NCBI GenBank assembly: GCA_025464915.1
Contig: JAODNF010000433.1
Coordinates: 1 to 31,148 of the forward strand
DNA length: 31,148 bases
Reading direction: 5' to 3'
DNA from: Frankiales bacterium
GTDB taxonomy: Bacteria; Actinomycetota; Actinomycetes; Mycobacteriales; SCTD01
Shown here: positions 23,513 to 30,233 of the stretch, piece after piece
How the letters are laid out: the number at the start of each line of letters is the position of its first letter
Numbering within the stretch: the first letter of the stretch is position 1
The notes under the pieces: generated by a model
What the model was told of the DNA's origin: nothing
The model's input: the letters and a program-made list of their open reading frames with translations, nothing else
The model's database searches: none
Position numbers and translations under genes: made by a program

Positions 23513-23632
23513 ATGTGCATGAAGGTGCAGTGCCAGAGCTGCGGCAAGACCACCTGGGCCGGCTGCGGCGACCACGTCGACGAGGTTCTGGCCGACGTCC
23601 CGGACGACCAGGTCTGCACCTGCCGGGATTGA
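23513..23632 (+). CDS. 39-residue cysteine-rich small protein
   Basis: A small frame, MCMKVQCQSCGKTTWAGCGD to ...VCTCRD, has good coding features. AGGGAG (23501-23506) lies 6 nt before the ATG at 23513, and a second ATG follows two codons later. Six cysteines (2, 7, 10, 18, 35, 37) and His21 include a CxxCG pair and a C-terminal CxC, as in a zinc-ribbon-like or other metal-binding fold. Small proteins with the CGKTTWAGCG pattern are widespread in bacteria, but I know no established function. It lies between the oxyanion regulator and the ArsR-SRPBCC gene and ends 4 nt before the ArsR operator-like repeat. Confidence 0.75.
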   Translation: MCMKVQCQSCGKTTWAGCGDHVDEVLADVPDDQVCTCRD

Positions 23633-23635
23633 CAT

Positions 23636-23658
23636 GTGACCGAATGGTCACCTAATCT
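23636..23658 (+). promoter_or_regulatory. Operator and leaderless promoter of the ArsR-SRPBCC gene
   Basis: GTGACC-GAAT-GGTCAC (23636-23651) is a perfect 6-bp inverted repeat. The -10 TAATCT (23653-23658) follows one base later and lies 6 nt before the ATG at 23665. A regulator bound here would block RNA polymerase; the encoded ArsR domain is the obvious candidate. Confidence 0.65.
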
Positions 23659-23664
23659 CGCCGC

Positions 23665-24420
23665 ATGGACGAGGTGTTCCGCGCGCTTGCCGACCCGACG
23701 AGGCGGGCGCTGCTGGACGAGCTGTTCCGCGAGGACGGCCAGAGCCTCAGCGCGCTCGAGGAGCGCTTCGCGATGACCCGGTTCGGGGTCATGAAGCACC
23801 TCAAGCTGCTCGAGGAAGCCGGTCTCGTCGTCGCGCAGAGGCGCGGCCGGGAGAAGCGGCACTTCCTCAACCCCGTCCCGATCCGGCTGCTCCACGACAG
23901 GTGGGTCAGCAAGTACACGGGAGCCTGGGTCACTGGGCTCGTGAGCCTCAGAGAAGAGCTGGAGCGCACCATGGAGAAGGTCTACGAGATCTACATCAAG
24001 ACCACGCCGGAGCGGCTGTGGGAGGCGATCACCACCGCCGATATCCGCAAGCACTTCCAGTTCGGCGTGACGTTCGCGAGCGACTGGCAGGCCGGCAGCA
24101 CCATCACGATGGGAAGTGCGGAGCAGCCCAGCTTCCTCGGCGACGGCGAGGTGCTCGAGTCCGACCCACCCCGTCGGCTCGTGCACACGATGCGCTGCGG
24201 CTGGAACGACGACGTCGTCGCCGAGGGCACGACCCGGGTCACGTGGGAGATCACCCAGGTGGAGGACTCGGTGTGCCTCACACTGACGCACGACCAGCTG
24301 CGTGAGGGCTGCAACCCGCAGGTCTACGGCGGCTGGCCGATGATCCTGTCCGGGCTGAAGACCTGGCTCGAGACCGGGGAGGACCTCACCACCCCGGGCT
24401 CGATCATGTACGCGCGCTGA
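23665..24420 (+). CDS. ArsR-type regulator fused to an SRPBCC (AHSA1-like) domain
   Basis: This 251-residue protein has two parts. Residues 1 to about 85 are an ArsR winged helix (FRALADPTRRALLDEL; SLSALEERFAMTRFGVMKHL; LEEAGLVVAQRRGREKRHFLN). Residues about 105-235 are a START-like SRPBCC domain of the AHSA1 type (VYEIYIKTTPERLWEAITT...), ending GLKTWLETGE. The metal-binding cysteine box of true ArsR sensors is absent, so metal sensing is unlikely; the hydrophobic SRPBCC pocket may bind an organic ligand and control DNA binding. In other genomes the two domains also occur as separate neighbouring genes. It probably regulates itself through the inverted repeat in its promoter. Confidence 0.9.
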   Translation: MDEVFRALADPTRRALLDELFREDGQSLSALEERFAMTRFGVMKHLKLLEEAGLVVAQRRGREKRHFLNPVPIRLLHDRWVSKYTGAWVTGLVSLREELERTMEKVYEIYIKTTPERLWEAITTADIRKHFQFGVTFASDWQAGSTITMGSAEQPSFLGDGEVLESDPPRRLVHTMRCGWNDDVVAEGTTRVTWEITQVEDSVCLTLTHDQLREGCNPQVYGGWPMILSGLKTWLETGEDLTTPGSIMYAR

Positions 24421-24422
24421 AA

Positions 24423-24436
24423 GAGCCGTCCGGCTC
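24423..24436 (+). terminator. Short hairpin after the ArsR-SRPBCC gene
   Basis: GAGCC-GTCC-GGCTC is a 5-bp stem with a 4-nt loop, 2 nt after the stop codon and with no T-run. It is a weak candidate terminator. Confidence 0.3.
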
Positions 24437-24450
24437 CGCCGGCTGACGCC

Positions 24451-24456
24451 TACCCT
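24451..24456 (+). promoter_or_regulatory. -10 element of a leaderless promoter (histidine kinase)
   Basis: TACCCT ends 6 nt before the GTG at 24463. No ribosome-binding site is present, so the mRNA probably starts at the GTG. Confidence 0.55.
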
Positions 24457-24462
24457 CGCGAC

Positions 24463-25800
24463 GTGGAGCGGTGGCGGCGGTCGGCGGGCGTCCGCGTCCA
24501 GGCGGCAGCCGTCGCCGCGGTGTCCGTCGCGATGGCCGTCGCCGTCGGCAGCCTCGCCTTCGTGCTGTTCCTGCAGCGCTCCCAGCTGCACGAGGTGGAC
24601 GCCTCGCTGACCCAGCAGGCCCAGACGCTGGCCGCGGTCGTGCGCCAGGCCGGCTCGGAGGACATCGAGCTCCCCGCCCAGCTCGGGACGACGAGCACCC
24701 AGCAGGTGGTCGGCGCCGACGGGACCGTCCTGGCGTCCAGCACCGACCTGCGTGGCCACCGGGCGCTGGCCGCCGACCCGGGGCCGGGGCGGTCGACGCG
24801 GGTGCGTGCCCACCTCGGCCCGGACGCCGACTACCGGGTGCTCGCCCTCGGTGCCAAGGACGCCCGCGGCAACCCGGTCACGATCGTCGTCGCGCAGTCC
24901 CTCGAGCCGGCGGAGGCGTCGCGCCACGAGGCCTTCGTGCTGCTGGCGATCGGCGGCCCGCTGCTCGTCGTGATGGTCGGGCTCGTCACGTGGTGGGTGG
25001 CCGGGCGGGCGCTGCAGCCGGTCGAGGCGATGCGCCGCCAGGTCGACGGCATCGACGCCGCATCCCTTGCCAGCCGGGTGCCGCTGCCGCCCGCGCGCGA
25101 CGAGGTGCACCTGCTCGGCGGCACCCTCAACCGGATGCTCGACCGGCTCGAGAGCGCCGTGCGTGCCCAACGGCAGTTCGTCTCGGACGCGAGCCACGAG
25201 CTCCGCAGCCCCCTTGCCGTCCTTCGCACCAACGTCGAGGTGGCAGCCGCCCACCCGGAGAAGACCGACTGGCCCGCGACGGCAGCGGTGCTGCTCGAGG
25301 AGACCCAGCGCGTGGAGCGCCTGGTCGCCGACCTGCTCCTGCTGGCCAATGCCGACGAGCGCGGCCTGCCGATGCGACGCGTCGACGTCGACCTCGACGA
25401 CCTGCTTGGCGCCGAGGCCGAGCGCATCCGCGCCACGACCGGCCTCGCCGTCGTCGCGCGCATCTCGCCGGTCAGGGTCCAGGGTGACCACGACCGGCTG
25501 GCCCGGGTGCTGCGCAACCTCGTCGACAACGCCGCACGGCACGCCAGGGGAACCGTGACGATGTCGGTCCGGTCGACGGGCAAGGCCGCTGTCGTCGAGA
25601 TCGCGGACGACGGCGAGGGCATCGCCGAGCCCGACAGGGAGCGCGTGTTCGAGCGGTTCGTGCGGCTCGACGACAGCCGCAGCCGCCAGCAGGGCGGCAC
25701 CGGCCTCGGCCTCGCGATCGTGCGCCAGCTCGTCGAGGCGCACGGCGGCTCCGTCGCGTTCGTCGAGGCGTCCGTCGTACGACTGACCCTTCCTCAGTGA
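24463..25800 (+). CDS. Sensor histidine kinase
   Basis: This 445-residue membrane kinase senses an outside signal and phosphorylates the response regulator encoded next. TM1 is at about 14-37, an extracellular sensor region of about 120 residues at 38-156, TM2 at about 158-180 and HAMP at about 181-234. The HisKA domain has the phospho-acceptor His245 in SDASHELRSP. The ATPase domain has the N box (Asn352, Asn356), the G1 box DDGEG (382-386) and the G2 box GGTGLGLAI (411-419). All boxes are intact. The signal is unknown. The kinase gene precedes the regulator gene, the less common order. Confidence 0.92.
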   Translation: MERWRRSAGVRVQAAAVAAVSVAMAVAVGSLAFVLFLQRSQLHEVDASLTQQAQTLAAVVRQAGSEDIELPAQLGTTSTQQVVGADGTVLASSTDLRGHRALAADPGPGRSTRVRAHLGPDADYRVLALGAKDARGNPVTIVVAQSLEPAEASRHEAFVLLAIGGPLLVVMVGLVTWWVAGRALQPVEAMRRQVDGIDAASLASRVPLPPARDEVHLLGGTLNRMLDRLESAVRAQRQFVSDASHELRSPLAVLRTNVEVAAAHPEKTDWPATAAVLLEETQRVERLVADLLLLANADERGLPMRRVDVDLDDLLGAEAERIRATTGLAVVARISPVRVQGDHDRLARVLRNLVDNAARHARGTVTMSVRSTGKAAVVEIADDGEGIAEPDRERVFERFVRLDDSRSRQQGGTGLGLAIVRQLVEAHGGSVAFVEASVVRLTLPQ

Positions 25801-25831
25801 CGCCACAGCGCGGCTCGGCCACGCTGGTGCC

Positions 25832-26497
25832 ATGAGAGTCCTGCTCGTCGAGGACGAGACGCACCTGGCCGACGCCGTCGCCCGCGGGCTCGCGGCCGAG
25901 AGCTTCCGGGTCGAGGTCGCGCACGACGGGCAGGCCGGGCTCGCGAAGGCCCTCACCGGCGACTACGACGTGGTCGTGCTCGACATCATGCTGCCGGGCC
26001 TGTCCGGCTACCGGATCTGCCAGGAGATGCGGCGCGCCAAGGTGTGGACGCCGGTGCTCATGCTCACCGCCAAGGACGGCGAGTACGACGAGGCGGACGC
26101 CCTCGACCTCGGGGCCGACGACTACCTCACCAAGCCCTTCTCGTTCGTCGTGCTCGTCGCCCGGCTGCGCTCCCTCGTGCGTCGCGGGGCCCCGGCTCGT
26201 CCGGTCGTGCTCGAGGTCGGTGACCTGTCGCTCGACCCGGCGCGCCACCATGTGACGGCAGGGGGCGACCCGGTCACCCTCACGCCGCGCGAGTTCTCGC
26301 TGCTCCAGCACCTGATGCGCCATCCCGCGGTGGTGCAGAGCAAGCGCGACATCCTCGACGGCGTGTGGGACGCGCACTACGACGGCGACCCCAACATCGT
26401 CGAGGTCTACGTCGGCTACCTCCGCAAGAAGCTGTCGGGCGCCGACACCCGGATCGAGACCGTTCGCGGGGTGGGGTACGTCCTGACCGGTTCGTGA
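25832..26497 (+). CDS. OmpR/PhoB-family response regulator
   Basis: This 221-residue protein has a receiver domain (1-115) with acidic Glu8/Asp9, phospho-acceptor Asp51 (VVLDIMLPG), Thr79 and Lys101. A winged-helix DNA-binding domain follows (about 128-220, LTPREFSLLQHLMRHP...VRGVGYVLTG). It is the partner of the kinase encoded 31 nt upstream. A weak -10-like CACGCT (25820-25825) lies 6 nt before the ATG, so the gene may have its own leaderless transcript besides read-through. Target genes are unknown; the diguanylate cyclase just downstream is a possible one. Confidence 0.93.
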   Translation: MRVLLVEDETHLADAVARGLAAESFRVEVAHDGQAGLAKALTGDYDVVVLDIMLPGLSGYRICQEMRRAKVWTPVLMLTAKDGEYDEADALDLGADDYLTKPFSFVVLVARLRSLVRRGAPARPVVLEVGDLSLDPARHHVTAGGDPVTLTPREFSLLQHLMRHPAVVQSKRDILDGVWDAHYDGDPNIVEVYVGYLRKKLSGADTRIETVRGVGYVLTGS

Positions 26498-26552
26498 CCG
26501 TGCCTTCCGGACATCTCTGGGCATTCCGACCCGTGCGGGTTCAAGATCCAGC

Positions 26553-28019
26553 ATGGTCCGTCGAGGTACCAGTGTGGAACGTCGTCAAGAACGTGCGGCG
26601 ACCGTGCGGCGACGTCGCCTGCTGCGGTCGTCGAGCGCGGCCGTGCTCCTCGGCGCCACGCTCCTCGCCGCGCTCGGCCTGACGACGAGCCAGCACGACA
26701 CCCGGCAGGGGCTGGTGGAGCGCTTCGACGCGCGGACCGGGCTGTCGGCTGACTTCGTCGGCACCTACGTCGACCAGCTCTTCACCCGTGAGTCGCAGGT
26801 CGCGACCGCAGACCTCACCGCTCCGCGGCCTGACCTCAGCACCGTGTCGACCGCGTTCGGCTTCTCCAACGCGGTGCTGCTCGATGAGCGCGGCGCCGTG
26901 CTGGCCGTCTTCCCCGCCAAGCCCGCGCTGATCGGGAAGGTGATCGCCCCCAAGTACCCCCACCTGACCTCCGCCGTTGCCGGTGCCCGTGCGGTCTCGC
27001 CGGTCGTGCCCGCCGCCGCCGACGGTGCTCCCGTGGTCGGCTTCGCGCTGCCCTTCTCCACCGCCTCGGGGCGGCGCGTCTTCAGCGGCGCGTACGACGT
27101 GCGGCACACGCCCCTGACCTCGTACCTGCAGAAGCTGAGCACCCTCAAGGGCGCCGGCTTCTACCTGGTCGACGGCCAGGGCACGATCGTGACCTCCTCG
27201 TCGACCGTGGGCGGGGTGCGCACCCTCGGCGATCTCGAGCCGGCGCTGGCCAGAGCCGTTGCAGGGGGCCGCTCCGGCTCCTTCGGCGCCGGTCAGGGGG
27301 AGCAGCGCTTCGCCGTGCGCCCCGTCCCCGGAACGCCCTGGCGGGTCGTCGCGCGGACTCCGAGCAGTTCGCTGTTCATGTCCGTGAACGGGCCCGGGCG
27401 CTACGTGTCGTGGGTGCTGCTGGGCATCCTCGCCGTCGTTGCCTCAGTAGCCCTGTGGCTGTGGTTCCGCCGCCTCGACGACCACGCCGACCTGCGGGTC
27501 GCCTACGCCCGGCTCGACCGCCAGGCCAGCCTCGACGTGCTCACCGAGCTGCTCAACCGCCGCGCCACGCAGACGCGGCTGCTGGAGGAGCACGCGCGCG
27601 CACGACGTACCGGCTCGTGGCTCTCGGTGCTGATGATCGACGTCGACCACTTCAAGCGCATCAACGACACCTTCGGGCACTCTGCCGGCGACGTCGCCCT
27701 GGTCGCCGTCGCGGACCGGCTGCGGATCGCGCTGCGGGACGAGGACGTGATCGGGCGCTGGGGCGGCGAGGAGTTCCTGGTCCTGCTGCCCGCCACCGAC
27801 CCCGAGACCGCCCTGGTCGTCGCCGAGCGGCTGCGGGCCGCGGTGGCGACCACGCCGGTCGGCCTCGGCACCGGCGGCGACGCCATCCACGTCAGCATCA
27901 GCGTCGGCTCGGCGTCGTCCCTCGACGCCGTTCCCGACGTGCTCGTGCACGCCGCGGATCGCGCCCTCTACGCCGCGAAGGCGGCCGGTCGGGACCAGGT
28001 GCACGCCATCGTCCCGTGA
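26553..28019 (+). CDS. Membrane-bound diguanylate cyclase (GGDEF)
   Basis: This 488-residue protein makes c-di-GMP from two GTP. TM1 is at about 27-44, an extracellular Cache-like sensor domain at about 50-280 (PFSTASGRRVFSGAYDV; GFYLVDGQGTIVTSS), TM2 at about 286-304, and the GGDEF domain at about 325-486. The active-site motif is GGEEF (404-408), the metal-binding segment is DVDHFKRINDTFGH (363-376), and RDED (395-398), five residues before GGEEF, is an intact inhibitory I-site. The protein is therefore predicted to be active and product-inhibited. The ATG at 26553 has no ribosome-binding site; CAAGAT (26542-26547) 5 nt upstream may be a -10. It follows the two-component genes by 55 nt. Confidence 0.9.
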   Translation: MVRRGTSVERRQERAATVRRRRLLRSSSAAVLLGATLLAALGLTTSQHDTRQGLVERFDARTGLSADFVGTYVDQLFTRESQVATADLTAPRPDLSTVSTAFGFSNAVLLDERGAVLAVFPAKPALIGKVIAPKYPHLTSAVAGARAVSPVVPAAADGAPVVGFALPFSTASGRRVFSGAYDVRHTPLTSYLQKLSTLKGAGFYLVDGQGTIVTSSSTVGGVRTLGDLEPALARAVAGGRSGSFGAGQGEQRFAVRPVPGTPWRVVARTPSSSLFMSVNGPGRYVSWVLLGILAVVASVALWLWFRRLDDHADLRVAYARLDRQASLDVLTELLNRRATQTRLLEEHARARRTGSWLSVLMIDVDHFKRINDTFGHSAGDVALVAVADRLRIALRDEDVIGRWGGEEFLVLLPATDPETALVVAERLRAAVATTPVGLGTGGDAIHVSISVGSASSLDAVPDVLVHAADRALYAAKAAGRDQVHAIVP

Positions 28020-28033
28020 CCGGCGTCACCCCC

Positions 28034-28067
28034 TTGAGAACTTGTGCTTGTACCCAGCAAGTATTTT
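28034..28067 (+). promoter_or_regulatory. Promoter and operator-like region of marR
   Basis: This AT-rich stretch stands out from the GC-rich surroundings. It contains the inverted repeat CTTG-N7-CAAG (28047-28061), with a further ACTTG at 28040, and a -10-like TATTTT (28062-28067). It is the expected site for autorepression by the MarR protein. Confidence 0.5.
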
Positions 28068-28077
28068 ACTGGAGGAC

Positions 28078-28542
28078 ATGGACAGCCACGCGATGCTCTG
28101 GAGCGAGATCTCCTCGCTGGTGCGCGGGCTGAAGGACCTCAACAACTCCGCGATCGCGTCGGCCGGCCTGCGGCTCGAGGTCGCGGGGGTGCACGTCCTG
28201 GGCCGGCTCGCCGCCCTGGGACCGGTGCGGCTGACCGAGCTGGCCACCGCCCTGGGCCTGGACCCGTCCTCGGTGAGCCGCCAGGTCAGCGCCGTGGAGC
28301 GGGCCGGGTACGTCCGCCGCGAGCCGGACCCGTCCGACGGCCGGGCCACCCGGCTGGTGCTCACGGAGAAAGGGCAGGCCGCGGCGAGTGCTGTGCAGGA
28401 GAAGCGGGCACACGCCCTGAAGGTCCTCACGCCCAGCTGGTCCGACACCGACCTGCAGGAGCTGGCTGACCGGCTGGCTCGTCTGAACCACGACCTGACG
28501 GAGCACGCCGATCTGCTCGGCGCCGTCTTGGAGACCGCATGA
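28078..28542 (+). CDS. MarR-family transcriptional regulator
   Basis: This 154-residue protein is a MarR winged-helix repressor: the recognition region is at about 50-75 (RLTELATALGLDPSSVSRQVSAVE) and the wing at about 77-93 (GYVRREPDPSDGRATRLVL). The ATG at 28078 gives the best family match. GGAGGA ends only 1 nt before it, too close for a normal ribosome-binding site, so a leaderless start, or the upstream TTG at 28042 or 28048, is possible. The stop overlaps the efflux-pump ATG (ATGA), so it very likely controls that pump through the upstream inverted repeat, released by a drug-like ligand. Confidence 0.88.
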   Translation: MDSHAMLWSEISSLVRGLKDLNNSAIASAGLRLEVAGVHVLGRLAALGPVRLTELATALGLDPSSVSRQVSAVERAGYVRREPDPSDGRATRLVLTEKGQAAASAVQEKRAHALKVLTPSWSDTDLQELADRLARLNHDLTEHADLLGAVLETA

Positions 28543-30146
28543 CCACCACCACCGCAGCCCCCCAGTCCTCGGGGCTGTCCCACCGGCAGATCCTGTCGAT
28601 CCTGTCCGGCCTGCTGCTCGGCATGTTCCTGGCCTCGCTCGACCAGACGATCGTGTCGACGGCGATGCGCACCATCGCCGACAAGCTCAACGGGCAGACG
28701 GCCCAGGCCTGGGTCACGACCGCGTACCTGGTGACGTCGACCGTGAGCACGCCGCTCTACGGCAAGCTCTCCGACCTGTACGGCCGCAAGCCGTTCTACC
28801 TGTTCGCGATCGGCATCTTCGTCGTCGGCTCCGTCCTCTGCGGCCAGGCCCACTCGATCTACGAGCTCGCGGCCTACCGCGCGCTGCAGGGCCTCGGTGC
28901 CGGCGGTCTGCTGTCGCTCGCCTTCGCGATCATCGGCGACCTCGTCGCGCCCCGCGAGCGGGCCAAGTACCAGGCGTACTTCACCTCGGTGTTCGCGACC
29001 TCCTCGGTGCTCGGACCGGTGCTCGGCGGGTTCTTCGCCGGGCAGGCGACCATCCTGGGCGTCTCCGGCTGGCGCTGGATCTTCTACGTCAACGTGCCCA
29101 TCGGCGCCGCCGCGTTCTACGTCGTCTGGCGCAACCTGGCGCTGCCCCGCAAGCGCGAGGAGCACCGCGTCGACTACCTCGGCGCCGCGCTGCTCAGCTC
29201 GACCGTCGTCCCGTTCCTGCTGCTCGCCGAGAAGGGCCGCGAGTGGGGCTGGGGCTCCGCCACCTCGCTCACGCTGATGGCCATCGCGCTGGTGTCCCTC
29301 GGCCTGTTCATCCCACGGGAGAGCCGGCTCGGCGAGGACGCCATCCTTCCGCTGCGGATCTTCCGGGACCCGGTCTTCTCGGTCGTCAGCGTGATCGCGA
29401 CGCTCGTCGGCATGGTGATGTTCGGCGGCCTGGTGCTGATGCCCCTCTACCTGCAGATCGTCCGCGGCGAGTCGCCCACGAGGGCCGGTCTGATGATGAC
29501 ACCGTTCATGGTCGGGCTCATGGGCTCGTCCCTGCTCGTCGGACGCGCGATGCAGCGCACCGGCCGCTACAAGGTCTTCCCGATCTTCGGCACCGCCATC
29601 CTGTTCGTCGGGATGCTGCTGTTCTCGACGCTCAAGGTCGACACCCCGATCCAGCAGGCCATGGCCTACATGGTGGTGACCGGCATCGGGCTCGGCATGA
29701 CGATGCAGATGCTCGTCATCTCCGTGCAGAACTCGCTGCCCCCGAAGGACATGGGCCTGTCGACGTCGTCGGTCACCTTCTTCCGCTCGATGGGCGGCAC
29801 CCTCGGTGCGGCCGTGTCGCTGGCGGTCCTGTTCGGCACCGTCGTGGGCAACATCAAGGAGCGGCTCGCGGACTCGCCGTACAAGGCGCTCGCAAGCCAG
29901 GTCACCGGTGACAAGCTGAACAACACCTCAGGGCTGTTCGCCAACATCCCGGCCGGCATGAAGCGGCTGATCCTCGAGGGCTTCGCCGACTCCATGCACA
30001 CCGTGTTCGTCGTCGTCGCGATCCTGGTCATCCCCGCGTTCGTCCTGACCTTCTTCATCAAGGAGGTCCCGCTGCGGACCTCCGGCGGGCTGCAGGCGGC
30101 GAACGAGGAGGGCAAGCTCGCGATGGCGGAGACCGCCGTCGTCTGA
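28539..30146 (+). CDS. DHA2-family (14-helix) MFS multidrug efflux transporter
   Basis: This 535-residue membrane protein belongs to the EmrB/QacA branch of proton-driven drug exporters. Motif D1 is LDQTIVSTAM (34-43), motif A is GKLSDLYGRKP (75-85) and motif C is GPVLGGFFAG (159-168). About 14 hydrophobic helices are visible. A soluble loop at about 445-480 precedes the last helix. The start overlaps the stop of marR by 4 nt, so both are one operon and the pump is induced with the regulator. The substrate cannot be named; dyes, quaternary amines and antibiotics are usual for the family. Confidence 0.92.
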   Translation: MTTTTAAPQSSGLSHRQILSILSGLLLGMFLASLDQTIVSTAMRTIADKLNGQTAQAWVTTAYLVTSTVSTPLYGKLSDLYGRKPFYLFAIGIFVVGSVLCGQAHSIYELAAYRALQGLGAGGLLSLAFAIIGDLVAPRERAKYQAYFTSVFATSSVLGPVLGGFFAGQATILGVSGWRWIFYVNVPIGAAAFYVVWRNLALPRKREEHRVDYLGAALLSSTVVPFLLLAEKGREWGWGSATSLTLMAIALVSLGLFIPRESRLGEDAILPLRIFRDPVFSVVSVIATLVGMVMFGGLVLMPLYLQIVRGESPTRAGLMMTPFMVGLMGSSLLVGRAMQRTGRYKVFPIFGTAILFVGMLLFSTLKVDTPIQQAMAYMVVTGIGLGMTMQMLVISVQNSLPPKDMGLSTSSVTFFRSMGGTLGAAVSLAVLFGTVVGNIKERLADSPYKALASQVTGDKLNNTSGLFANIPAGMKRLILEGFADSMHTVFVVVAILVIPAFVLTFFIKEVPLRTSGGLQAANEEGKLAMAETAVV

Positions 30147-30169
30147 CGGTCCTGATCCGCTCTCGCGGG

Positions 30170-30175
30170 TAGGGT
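30170..30175 (+). promoter_or_regulatory. -10-like element before the BNR-repeat gene
   Basis: TAGGGT lies about 58 nt before the ATG at 30234. The transcript would have a 5' leader and use the GGAG at 30223-30226 as ribosome-binding site. Confidence 0.4.
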
Positions 30176-30233
30176 TGTCCCAGCGACGCCCCAGCCCGTC
30201 GTCCCTGACCCGATCCCCCCTCGGAGTGCTGGC

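Noticed and set aside
23419..25956. 845-codon minus-strand frame across the ArsR and kinase genes
   Set aside because: It spans several unrelated plus-strand genes and shows no motifs; an antisense shadow.
28016..28029. GTGAC-CGGC-GTCAC repeat at the GGDEF stop as an operator like that of the ArsR gene
   Set aside because: It overlaps the stop codon, has only 5-bp arms and no promoter beside it; it may be a weak hairpin or chance.
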